Assembly: GCA_001442985.1 (NCBI GenBank)
Contig: LDYB01000023.1
Coordinates: 186,001 to 250,000 of the forward strand
Direction: 5' to 3'
DNA length: 64,000 bases
DNA from: Armatimonadetes bacterium DC
Lineage (GTDB): Bacteria > Armatimonadota > Fimbriimonadia > Fimbriimonadales > GBS-DC
This document shows positions 8,748 through 16,558 of the stretch, one piece after another (the stretch's first letter is position 1; the number at the start of each line of letters is the position of its first letter). The position numbers and the translations under genes were made by a program. The notes beneath the pieces are model-generated. The model was given only the letters and a program-made list of their open reading frames with translations. It was not told the DNA's origin and did no database searches.

Positions 8748-9876
8748 CTATCCTTGCGTTTCGACGGGTGTCCGCTTCGATGCGCTCCACCTTAAATACG
8801 CTTCAATAAAGCCATCTATCTCACCATCGAGAACCGCCTGCACATTCCCCGTCTCGTAGTCGGTGCGGTGGTCTTTGACGAGCGTGTAGGGCTGTAAGAC
8901 ATAAGATCGGATTTGATGCCCCCATTCTGCAGGGGCGACTTCGCCCTTGAGGGCGCGCATCTTTTGCTCCTCGAGGCGTCGGTAATATTCGGCAACGCGC
9001 GACGCCAGCACGCGCATCGCGACCTCTTTGTTCTGGTGCTGCGAGCGCTCATTCTGGCAGCTGGCGGTGATGCCTGTGGGCAGGTGTGTGATGCGGACTG
9101 CCGATTCGGTTTTGTTCACATGCTGTCCGCCGTGCCCGCCCGCGCGGAAGGTCTCAATTTTGAGCTCTTCGGGCTTCAGCACATATTCGGTCTGCTCCAC
9201 CTGGGGCATCACTTCCACCAGCACGAAAGAGGTGTGGCGTCGCTTGTTAGCGTCGAAAGGCGAGATGCGCACGAGCCGATGCACCCCGTGTTCGGATTTG
9301 AGTTTGCCGTAAGCGTATTCCCCCTCAATCAGCACGCCCACGCTGGAGTAGCCCGTTACGGTGCCGGGGCTTTCGTCCACGATTTCGGTGCGATAGCCGT
9401 GCCGTTGCGCCCAGCGCAGGTACATGCGCAGGAGCATTTCTGCCCAGTCGCACGCTTCGGTGCCGCCCGCGCCGGAGTTGATCTCCAGAATCGCGTTATT
9501 GCGGTCGTATTCGCCGTTGAGCAGGGTCAGCAGCTCCAGCTGTTCCACCTCGTGCTGGAGCTGGGCGATGCGTGCGGCGATTTCGCCCGCCATCGCCTCG
9601 TCATACTCCATCTGGAGCAGGCTCAGCCACTCACTGTATTCCTGCGCCTGAGCCTGCAGGCGCTCAACAGGTTCAATCTGATTGCGCAGGCGTGCGATTT
9701 GCTGCATTGTCGCCTGCGCGCGTGCCGGCTCCGCCCAGAATTCGGGGCTTTCCGATTCGCGCTGCAGGCGCTCTAACTCGGCTTTGAGGCGGGCGAGGTC
9801 AAAGATGCTCCCCGATCGCATCCAAGCGTCGGCGAGCCTCCTGAAGCGTTTCGTTCATGGTGCGCAGATCGTGCAT
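8748..9876 (-). CDS. prfB: Peptide chain release factor 2, made by +1 frameshifting
   Basis: RF2 reads UAA and UGA stops and hydrolyses peptidyl-tRNA. The protein shows the stop-recognition tripeptide SPF (in VRISPFDANKRRHTSF) and the catalytic GGQ (FRAGGHGGQHVNKTESAVR). The main frame opens only at 9821. A short zero frame starts at ATG 9876 (MHDLRTMNETLQEARRR), runs to CTT TGA at 9804-9799, and must shift +1 to continue DLARLKAEL. ATG 9876 is preferred because a -10 TATACT lies 6 nt before it; ATG 9858 is an alternative. It heads an operon with the nucleotidase-domain and AEC genes. The full product is about 366 residues, normal for RF2. Confidence 0.95.
9798..9813 (-). promoter_or_regulatory. 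prfB: prfB programmed +1 frameshift site
   Basis: On the minus strand the sequence is GGGGAGCATCTTTGAC: an anti-Shine-Dalgarno-binding GGGGAG, a 3-nt spacer, the slippery CTT, the in-frame UGA, and C. This is the arrangement of the classical RF2 autoregulatory site, where low RF2 leaves the UGA unread and lets the ribosome slip +1. Confidence 0.95.
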
Positions 9877-9882
9877 AGCATG

Positions 9883-9905
9883 AGTATACCCGATTCAGGT
9901 ATACT
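9883..9905. promoter_or_regulatory. Divergent -10 elements for prfB and the Rieske gene
   Basis: AGTATACC and GGTATACT form a perfect inverted repeat separated by 7 nt. Each arm is a -10 hexamer TATACT pointing outward, 6 nt from the prfB ATG and 10 nt from the Rieske ATG. The two promoters therefore sit back to back in 40 bp and should interfere with each other. Confidence 0.65.
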
Positions 9906-9915
9906 TTGCGCAGGC

Positions 9916-10233
9916 ATGTGGCACAAGGCGATACCCGACACCCTCCAGCCGAACGAATTTCGCGTGGTAGAACTGGAAAACCAGCGCATTCTGATTGGGC
10001 GAACCCAGAAAGGCTACTTTGCCGTGCGCGATGTCTGTTCGCACCAGAAGCTACCCCTCTCCGAAGCGGACGGGGTACCCGGGCGTATTGAGCGCGACCT
10101 GCTGGTGTGCCCCCACCACGGCGCGCGCTTTGACCCACACACCGGTCAGGCGCGCGGACTGCCTGCTGTCCGCCCCATCCAGACCTACCCTGTGAAGGTG
10201 GAAGAGGGCTTCGTTTGGGTACAATTAACTTAG
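9916..10233 (+). CDS. Rieske [2Fe-2S] ferredoxin-like protein
   Basis: 105 residues from ATG 9916, chosen because TATACT lies 10 nt upstream and the frame before it lacks signals. The two cluster-binding boxes are VCSHQKLPL (Cys-x-His) and VCPHHGARFD (Cys-x-x-His), spaced as in bacterial Rieske ferredoxins related to the nitrite-reductase small subunit and NDO-type electron carriers. It is soluble, with no membrane anchor. It lies 30 nt before sufS, so it may be an electron donor or Fe-S client made together with the cluster-assembly enzymes. Physiological partner unknown. Confidence 0.88.
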   Translation: MWHKAIPDTLQPNEFRVVELENQRILIGRTQKGYFAVRDVCSHQKLPLSEADGVPGRIERDLLVCPHHGARFDPHTGQARGLPAVRPIQTYPVKVEEGFVWVQLT

Positions 10234-10263
10234 TCAGGCAAAATGTCCTGCAGGAGGCAACCG

Positions 10264-11508
10264 ATGGCAACGACGCAACGGGTTTTAGACGCCAGCGAGA
10301 TACGCAAGCAGTTCCCGTTCTTCCAGCCGCACCCCGAAATGCGGAGCCTGATTTATCTCGATAACGCCGCCACCACCCACAAACCCTACAGCGTGATTGA
10401 GGCGGTGAGCCATTTCTGGGCGCACTATAACGCCAATGTGCATCGCGGGGCGTATGGGGTGGGCGCGAAGGCGTCCGAACTCTATGAGGGTGCGCGCGCT
10501 CGCGTGGCGCAGTTCCTTAACGCCCGCGAAATGGCAGAAATCATTTTCACACGCGGCACCACTGAAAGCATTAATCTCGTTGCCTACGCATGGGGCAGAA
10601 GCCAGCTCAAACCGGGCGACGAGATTATTCTCACCGAGATGGAACACCATGCGAACCTGATTCCGTGGCTCCGCGTGGCGCAGGAAACGGGCGCAAAGGT
10701 GGTCGTATGGAGCATCACCGACGAGGGGCGGCTGGAACTGGAAACCCTCAAAAGCCTGTTGAGCGAACGCACGCGCATGGTCGCCGTGACCCATGTGTCC
10801 AATGTGCTGGGCACGGTGAACCCTGTGGCGGAAATCTGTCGTCTGGCGCATGAGGCGGGCGCGCTGTGTCTGGTGGACGGGGCGCAGAGCGTGGCGCATA
10901 TGCCTGTGGATGTGCAAGCCATCGGGTGCGACTTCTTCGCCTTCTCAGGGCACAAAGCCTACGGTCCGACAGGGATTGGCGTGCTGTACGGGCGGCGCGA
11001 AGTGCTGGAGAACCTGCCCCCCTTCATGACAGGCGGTGGCATGATTCGCTCGGTGAACTGGGATCGAATCGATTGGGCGGAAATCCCGATGCGGTTTGAG
11101 GCGGGCACGCCACCGATTGCCGAAGCTGTCGGACTGCACGCCGCGCTGGATTTCATCGACTCGCTGGGGCGTGAACAGATTGAGGCTTACGAACACGAAC
11201 TCACCCAATATGCTCTTGAGCGCCTGCAGGAGGTGCCGGGGCTGAAACTCTACGGTCCCCAGCCTGACCGTGCGGGCATTTTCGCCTTCACGCTGGAAGA
11301 TATCCACCCCCACGACATTGCGACGATTCTGGACTCGCGCGATATTGCGATTCGTTCGGGCATGCACTGCGCCCATCCGCTGGGCGACCGTTTAGGACAA
11401 AAATCCACCGCACGCGCCAGCCTCGCGGTCTATAACGATACCGAACATATCGACAGGCTCGTTGAAGGACTCCACTATGTAAGGCAGGTTTTCGGCTATG
11501 CTGGATAG
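10264..11508 (+). CDS. sufS: Cysteine desulfurase SufS
   Basis: 414 residues from ATG 10264, which has CAGGAGG 6 nt upstream; an in-frame ATG at 10243 has no such site. It is a PLP-dependent aminotransferase-fold enzyme that takes sulfur from cysteine to supply Fe-S cluster assembly. The PLP lysine is K231 in FFAFSGHKAYGPTG, with the stacking histidine in EMEHHANLIPW (126-136) and the catalytic Cys369 in IRSGMHCAHPLG, the short-loop SufS/group II form. It overlaps sufU by 11 nt. The sufBCD scaffold genes are not in the window. Confidence 0.95.
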   Translation: MATTQRVLDASEIRKQFPFFQPHPEMRSLIYLDNAATTHKPYSVIEAVSHFWAHYNANVHRGAYGVGAKASELYEGARARVAQFLNAREMAEIIFTRGTTESINLVAYAWGRSQLKPGDEIILTEMEHHANLIPWLRVAQETGAKVVVWSITDEGRLELETLKSLLSERTRMVAVTHVSNVLGTVNPVAEICRLAHEAGALCLVDGAQSVAHMPVDVQAIGCDFFAFSGHKAYGPTGIGVLYGRREVLENLPPFMTGGGMIRSVNWDRIDWAEIPMRFEAGTPPIAEAVGLHAALDFIDSLGREQIEAYEHELTQYALERLQEVPGLKLYGPQPDRAGIFAFTLEDIHPHDIATILDSRDIAIRSGMHCAHPLGDRLGQKSTARASLAVYNDTEHIDRLVEGLHYVRQVFGYAG

Positions 11509-11932
11509 ATTCTATCAGGAAGTGATACTGGACCACTACCGCAACCCGCGGGGGCGTGGTCATCTGGAACCGCCCAAAATTGTGCAGGAGGGGATGAATC
11601 CCCTCTGTGGCGATGAAATCACGCTGGAGTTGCGCGTGCGCGATGGGGTGATCGAAGACATCGCTTTCGACGGGCACGGGTGCGCCATCAGTCAGGCGTC
11701 GGCGTCGATGCTGGTGGAAGCCGTCAAAGGCAAATCGGTTGCGGAAGCCGAAGAGTTCCTCCAGCAGGTGCTGGCGATGTTTCGCGGTGATGTGGAACCT
11801 GATGAATCGCGCTTTGGCGAACTCGCTTACCTTGCAGGCGTGCGCTTCATCCCCCAGCGTACCAAGTGCGCCACCTTAGCATGGCACACCCTCGAGGAGG
11901 CGCTCCAGCACACCAACGGGCAGACGCCCTGA
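11498..11932 (+). CDS. sufU: SufU zinc-dependent sulfur-transfer protein
   Basis: 144 residues. It starts with MLDRFYQEVILDHYRNPRG, the SufU signature, and has three conserved Cys: C37 in NPLCGDE, C62 in GHGCAISQASASM and C124 in RTKCATLAWHTL. With Asp they bind zinc and accept sulfur from SufS. The insertion between the second and third Cys, which separates SufU from IscU, is present. It overlaps sufS, so translation is coupled, as in Firmicutes and Actinobacteria. Confidence 0.94.
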   Translation: MLDRFYQEVILDHYRNPRGRGHLEPPKIVQEGMNPLCGDEITLELRVRDGVIEDIAFDGHGCAISQASASMLVEAVKGKSVAEAEEFLQQVLAMFRGDVEPDESRFGELAYLAGVRFIPQRTKCATLAWHTLEEALQHTNGQTP

Positions 11933-11959
11933 AAAAATTGCGTCCGCAAGCCGATAATT

Positions 11960-11984
11960 CGGGGCAGCGGAACCCCGCGCCCCG
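11960..11984 (+). terminator. Possible terminator after sufU
   Basis: A 6-bp GC stem CGGGGC/GCCCCG closes a 13-nt loop. No T run follows, so it is a weak candidate. A promoter-like TACACT follows at about 11991-11996 for the response regulator. Confidence 0.3.
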
Positions 11985-12018
11985 ATAGGGTACACTAATT
12001 AAGCGCGGAGGAGAACGC

Positions 12019-12423
12019 ATGAAGAAGATACTGGTTGTAGACGACGAACGACACATCGTGCGCCTGATTCAGGTCAATCTGGAGCGGCAGGGCTATCATG
12101 TGGTCACCGCACATGATGGCAAAGAGGCTCTTGAGAAAGTCGCCTCCGAGAAGCCCGACCTGGTGGTGCTGGATGTGATGATGCCCTACATGGACGGGTT
12201 CGAAGTGTTGCGCACCCTGCGTCGCAACCCCGAAACCGCCGAACTGCCGGTGATTATGCTCACCGCCAAAGCGCAGGATCAGGATGTGTTTCGTGGGTGG
12301 CAGGAGGGCGTGGATATGTATCTCACCAAGCCCTTCAACCCGCAGGAGTTGATTACCTTTGTGAAGCGCATCTTTCGTTCCCGCGAGACGGGCGAAGATG
12401 GAGAGAGTCGCTATGAACTCTAA
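12019..12423 (+). CDS. Single-domain response regulator (CheY-like receiver)
   Basis: 134 residues, a receiver domain only. Acidic pocket D8-D9 (VVDDE), phospho-acceptor D52 (VVLDVMMPYMDG), Thr83 (MLTAKAQ) and K104 (YLTKPFNP) are all present. There is no output domain, so it passes signals by binding, as in chemotaxis, pilus control or phosphorelay. No histidine kinase is adjacent; the GAF kinase at 45-47 kb is one possible partner. GGAGGAG lies 5 nt before the start. The next small gene starts within its last codons. Confidence 0.92.
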   Translation: MKKILVVDDERHIVRLIQVNLERQGYHVVTAHDGKEALEKVASEKPDLVVLDVMMPYMDGFEVLRTLRRNPETAELPVIMLTAKAQDQDVFRGWQEGVDMYLTKPFNPQELITFVKRIFRSRETGEDGESRYEL

Positions 12424-12628
12424 CAGCGGACAGTCGCGGTGCTACTATGGCTGGTTGATCGGGGCGGCGGTCGTCACGGCTGCCGTCACCGCTTTCGCCA
12501 TTTATCGTCGTTTTCAGGAGCGCCAGGCGCAACCCGAATATCGGGCGGAACGCGCCTACCAGCGGGGCATCAAGCAGGTGCAGGCAGTGGAAGAGCGCAT
12601 CCCGCGCTGGCTCACCGAGCAACACTGA
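12413..12628 (+). CDS. Small single-pass membrane protein
   Basis: 71 residues if started at ATG 12413, inside the end of the response-regulator gene; an in-frame ATG at 12398 would add five. One hydrophobic helix (WLIGAAVVTAAVTAFAIY) is followed by a basic/acidic helical tail ending near PRWLTEQH. Not recognised. The overlap with the response regulator suggests co-translation. Confidence 0.5.
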   Translation: MNSNSGQSRCYYGWLIGAAVVTAAVTAFAIYRRFQERQAQPEYRAERAYQRGIKQVQAVEERIPRWLTEQH

Positions 12629-12688
12629 GCGATTGCACCGTGCAGGTACACACCTGCACAAAGCCTATTTTCACGGGGAGGGTCGCGC

Positions 12689-13957
12689 GTGGCGGTGCGG
12701 GTTGTTGTGGGCGCTCAATGGGGCGACGAAGCCAAAGGCAAAGTCGTTGACTTGCTTTCACAAAACTCGCGCTATGTCGTGCGCTATGCGGGGGGAAGCA
12801 ACGCAGGGCATACTGTTTGCACCAACGGCAAAACCTACAAATTTCACCTCATCCCCTCCGGGATTCTGCATCCCCATGTAACGGCGGTGATTGCCGACGG
12901 CGTGGTGGTGGATTTACGCGCCCTCAAGGCGGAAATGGAGGCACTGGCGGAGCAAGGGGTAGAGTTCTCGCGCCTGCGCGTGGGGTTGGGGGCGCACCTG
13001 ACCCTGCCCTATCACCGCCAGCTGGACGAGCTGAACGAGGCGCGCCTTGAGGGACGAATCGGCACCACCCGCCGCGGCATCGGTCCCACCTACGCCGATA
13101 AAGCGGCGCGAATCGGGCTGCGCGTCGCCGACCTGTTAGACCCCGAACGGTTCGCGATGCTGCTTCACCGGGTGCTGGAAGTGCGCAATCGCGTGCTGAC
13201 CCGCGTTTATAACGCGCCCCCGATAGACGAAGCCGCGCTCCGCGACGAATTTCTGGCGCACGCCGAATGGCTGCGCCCTATAGTCGCCGATGTGCCCGCG
13301 ATGCTGATGGACGCCGTTGCCCGCGGCGAACCCATTCTGTTGGAGGGCGCGCAGGGCACGCTGCTGGACCTGGATTACGGAACCTACCCGTATGTAACCT
13401 CCTCACACCCCGTCTCGGCGGGCGCGTGTCTGGGCACAGGAATTGCGCCCAATCAGCTCACCGAAATCTGGGGCGTCGCCAAAGCCTACACCACCCGCGT
13501 GGGCGAAGGTCCCTTCCCCACCGAACTGAACAACGAGATCGGGGATTATATTCGCAATCGGGGTCGGGAATACGGCACAACCACAGGGCGTGCGCGCCGG
13601 GTGGGGTGGCTCGATCTTGTCGCGCTCCGCTATTCCGCACGGTTGAACGGTTTTACGGCGCTGGCGGTCACGCTACTGGATGTGCTTTCAGGACTGCCCA
13701 CGCTCAAAGTCTGCACCGCCTACCGCTATCGGGGCGAGCTGCGCGAACAGTTCCTCGCCGATGGCTTCGCGCTCGCGGAGTGCGAACCTATCTACACCGA
13801 GCTGCCCGGCTGGGACGCCGACCTCAGCGCCTGTCGCCGACGCGCGGACTTGCCTCGCAACGCACAGGCGTACCTCGATTTCATCGAGGACTATGTGCAG
13901 ACCCCTATCAAACTGATTTCCGTTGGACCGAACCGCGAGCAGACGATTCTGGATTAG
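12689..13957 (+). CDS. purA: Adenylosuccinate synthetase
   Basis: 422 residues starting at GTG 12689 with GGGGAGGG upstream. It makes adenylosuccinate from IMP, aspartate and GTP, the first committed step to AMP. The IMP/GTP loop reads QWGDEAKGK, where most homologues have GDEGKGK. NAGHT, IGTTRRGIGPTYADKAAR, LEGAQGTLLDLDYGTYPYVTSS and the C-terminal SVGPNREQTI are intact. The end overlaps the convergent small gene by 4 nt. No other pur genes are near. Confidence 0.96.
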   Translation: MAVRVVVGAQWGDEAKGKVVDLLSQNSRYVVRYAGGSNAGHTVCTNGKTYKFHLIPSGILHPHVTAVIADGVVVDLRALKAEMEALAEQGVEFSRLRVGLGAHLTLPYHRQLDELNEARLEGRIGTTRRGIGPTYADKAARIGLRVADLLDPERFAMLLHRVLEVRNRVLTRVYNAPPIDEAALRDEFLAHAEWLRPIVADVPAMLMDAVARGEPILLEGAQGTLLDLDYGTYPYVTSSHPVSAGACLGTGIAPNQLTEIWGVAKAYTTRVGEGPFPTELNNEIGDYIRNRGREYGTTTGRARRVGWLDLVALRYSARLNGFTALAVTLLDVLSGLPTLKVCTAYRYRGELREQFLADGFALAECEPIYTELPGWDADLSACRRRADLPRNAQAYLDFIEDYVQTPIKLISVGPNREQTILD

Positions 13958-14193
13958 TCGTCCACGCCCAGAATCTGGGTATACACCACCTGATCGGGAT
14001 GCACCGCCACTACCCCCCGCGCACCCAGCTCCGTCGAGCCAGAGTGGCGCACAAAGCAGATTCCGGGCAGGCGGGTCAGCTCCGTCGCCTGGCGCAGCGA
14101 TTCGATCACCTGCTCCGCTTCCTCGCGCGAATTAATCGGGCAATCCACTTCCATCCCGTTCGTTAGCCCAACCAGCAAAGTAACGCGTGCCAT
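13954..14193 (-). CDS. Small conserved-looking protein of unknown function
   Basis: 79 residues, soluble, alpha/beta pattern: VTLLVGLTNGMEVDCPI, a helix SREEAEQVIESLRQA, then ICFVRHSGSTELGARGVVAVHPDQVVY. AGGAGGC lies 6 nt before the start. It stands 48 nt upstream of the greA end on the same strand, so it may be separately transcribed or share transcripts with greA. Not recognised. Confidence 0.65.
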   Translation of the reverse strand: MARVTLLVGLTNGMEVDCPINSREEAEQVIESLRQATELTRLPGICFVRHSGSTELGARGVVAVHPDQVVYTQILGVDD

Positions 14194-14241
14194 AATGTGC
14201 CTCCTGTCTCTGGAGATTCGCAGGGAAGTGCGGGATTCCTG

Positions 14242-14706
14242 CTATTCGATGCGCTCAATCCGATACTGGATGGTTCCCTTTGGTGTCTGCACCGTGATGG
14301 TATCGCCCACCACCTTGCCGATCAGTGCCTCTCCTAACGGCGATACGATGGAGATACGGTCTTGCAGGGGGTCGGCTTCAAACGAGCCGACGAGCGTAAT
14401 TGTGCGCGTGTTGCCTTCCTCATCGCGGAGCGTGACGGTGCTGCCGAGATGCACCACCTCGCCGGCGTTATCGGGGCGCGACACGACGCGCGCGCGTCCC
14501 AGCACAGTTTCCAGGTCTTTAATCCGCCCTTCCAGCATCGCCTGCTGGCGTTTCGCGTCCTGATAGTCGAAGTTCTCGCTGAGGTCGCCCAGCGCACGCG
14601 CTTGACGAATGCGCTCGGCAATCTCCCGGCGCTTGACGGTCTTCAGCTCCTCCAGCTCTTTTTTCAGGCGCTCATAGCCCTCAGGCGTCATCAGAATGTC
14701 GGACAT
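14242..14706 (-). CDS. greA: Transcription elongation factor GreA
   Basis: 154 residues, the usual size. The N-terminal coiled coil is MTPEGYERLKKELEELKTVK with the acidic tip region ALGDLSENFDYQDAK, whose Asp and Glu stimulate RNA cleavage by stalled RNA polymerase. The C-terminal FKBP-like domain includes ISIVSPLGEALIGKVVGD. GreA rescues backtracked polymerase. Confidence 0.96.
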   Translation of the reverse strand: MSDILMTPEGYERLKKELEELKTVKRREIAERIRQARALGDLSENFDYQDAKRQQAMLEGRIKDLETVLGRARVVSRPDNAGEVVHLGSTVTLRDEEGNTRTITLVGSFEADPLQDRISIVSPLGEALIGKVVGDTITVQTPKGTIQYRIERIE

Positions 14707-14779
14707 GGCAATTGAATATACCCTATCGGGGAGAGGGAAGCGAATCAGGGCAGGCGCTACCCATGCTCACACGCTGGCT

Positions 14780-16558
14780 TTAATCGGCATTCCCTTTTTC
14801 CAGCAGCAGGATGGTCTCGTAGTAAGCATCCAGAGAGCGGGGGCGAGCAACTGTGTTCTGTTTTTGCAGCTCTACATGAACCAGCTCAAGCACCCGTAGA
14901 CCCGCTTGCACGGCTAACTGGGCTGTAATATCGGCACTTTCGACAACACGCACGACCTCGCGCGATTGATAGCGGTAAAATACATGCCGTCGTGCCACGA
15001 CATAGGCACATCTGCCTCCCGGCACCAGCACGCGACGAATTTCCCGTAGCGACGCGCGTAAATCGGCAAAATAACTGGCAGTTGCCGACGCCTTGACGCA
15101 ACGAGTCGGGTCGTTGTGCATCCACTCGACAACAGCGCGGGCGTCTTCAGGCAGGTCTTCCGATTCGCCAACACGCTGTACGGAGCCTATTTGCTTGGCT
15201 TCGAGGGCGTCTACCTCATCAGGCTTGATCAGCCCTAACGCCGTCATCGCGTAGGCTTTGCTTTTAAGATAGTTTTCGCGCCCCGATGAGGCAGGCATAT
15301 AAGGAGGACTTGTCACGACGCAGTCCACGCTCTCATTTGCCAAAGGCAGCCGACGCGCATCGCCGTGTAGCACGCGCACTGGTGCTGGACGCACCCCCGT
15401 CTGCGCCCGTAGCCATTGCCAAACCCCCAGCGAACGCGAAAGATAGTTCAGGTTGTCAACAAACATCGTTCGTACTCGCCGCGGCTGAATCGAGAGCGAA
15501 AATCGCCCATAGCCCAGTCCCAGAAATCGGAACTTGAACTTGCGCGAGAGGGCATCGCTCAGAGCAATATGGAGAGGACTACACGCAGGCAGATGACGCA
15601 GGGCGTGGAGTATTTGCGCAACATCGGTCTCGACTTCGCGCAGCTCAGGTTCGGGGACGCGATGGCGCAAAAAGTGGGGCGTGATACTGTACGCCGCAGG
15701 TGCCTCGGCAATCTCAAACAGGCTCACCTGCCCTTTCGCCGAAGCGTCCAGTCGTGCCAGGACCCCCTGAACCGCATCAGCCAGCGTCCCGTCATCGTGA
15801 AGCAGCTGGATCTTCGCTTGCGCAATTGCCACAGAGAGAGGGTCAATATCCACTCCTATCGCAGGAACGCCCATGACGGCAGATTCCACCAGCGCCGTCC
15901 CACTGCCCACAAAGGGGTCAAGTACGGTCGTGCCGCCGCACAGGTTGACAAATGCTCGCGCCATTCGGGGGAAGAATTTCGCCTTGTAGACATGCAGTCC
16001 GTGAAACAGGTGTCCTGTTGTTTGTTTCGCACAGACGATTGGGCGCACATTCTGACTCAACTCTGCTGGAGCCGGTGCAATGAGGGCATCGGTTAGAAAG
16101 TCCAGCAGGGCGATGGCATCTCTGGACGATTTCGCGCGACGCGCCACAACATCGGACCACTCAGCAATGGTGTTGAAGGGGAGAAACACTGCCCATGCAC
16201 GCCCATTCGCCACTCGTATCCGCCTCAGGCGCGCAGGTAACGCCTGAAACGCCGAGGTATCCTCATCGGGCGCAATTGCCAGCACCTGCTCACAAAACGA
16301 TAGACGCCAGAAAAGACGCTCTAAATCGGGGGCCTCGACGGTGCAACGGAATCCCACCACCCCCCCGCCCCGATGAATTGCTACATCTTTGGGAAGCAGC
16401 CAGCCCTGCTTGCAAAGCGCGTGAAGCATCTCTTCGTCTACAGGTTCCACAGGCGCCCCTGTCAGAGCGCACAACTCGCGTTGTGCTAACGCCACATCAT
16501 CTTCCAACGCGATGTTATTCCTGAGCTTAAAAATCAAGGTCCAGCGCGAGTCCGTCAT
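14780..16558 (-). CDS. DNA methyltransferase of a putative R-M system
   Basis: 592 residues. A unique N-terminal domain (1-180) precedes HGLHVYKAKFFPRMA (186-200), motif I VLDPFVGSGTALVE (212-225), GVDIDP (235-240), then about 150 residues of likely target-recognition sequence, GDARRLPL (399-406) and catalytic TSPPYMPAS (416-424). Motif I preceding SPPY with a long insert is the alpha-like order. SPPY favours N4-cytosine but does not prove it. The 3' end reads LREIRRVLVPGGRCAYVV, a standard methyltransferase strand. Its ATG overlaps the TGA of the upstream nuclease candidate (ATGA), giving coupled translation. Confidence 0.88.
   Translation of the reverse strand: MTDSRWTLIFKLRNNIALEDDVALAQRELCALTGAPVEPVDEEMLHALCKQGWLLPKDVAIHRGGGVVGFRCTVEAPDLERLFWRLSFCEQVLAIAPDEDTSAFQALPARLRRIRVANGRAWAVFLPFNTIAEWSDVVARRAKSSRDAIALLDFLTDALIAPAPAELSQNVRPIVCAKQTTGHLFHGLHVYKAKFFPRMARAFVNLCGGTTVLDPFVGSGTALVESAVMGVPAIGVDIDPLSVAIAQAKIQLLHDDGTLADAVQGVLARLDASAKGQVSLFEIAEAPAAYSITPHFLRHRVPEPELREVETDVAQILHALRHLPACSPLHIALSDALSRKFKFRFLGLGYGRFSLSIQPRRVRTMFVDNLNYLSRSLGVWQWLRAQTGVRPAPVRVLHGDARRLPLANESVDCVVTSPPYMPASSGRENYLKSKAYAMTALGLIKPDEVDALEAKQIGSVQRVGESEDLPEDARAVVEWMHNDPTRCVKASATASYFADLRASLREIRRVLVPGGRCAYVVARRHVFYRYQSREVVRVVESADITAQLAVQAGLRVLELVHVELQKQNTVARPRSLDAYYETILLLEKGNAD

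Noticed and set aside
9798-9804. In-frame TGA read as selenocysteine
   Set aside because: The CTTTGAC context, upstream purine tract and RF2 identity fit the classical frameshift; no SECIS-like element is evident.
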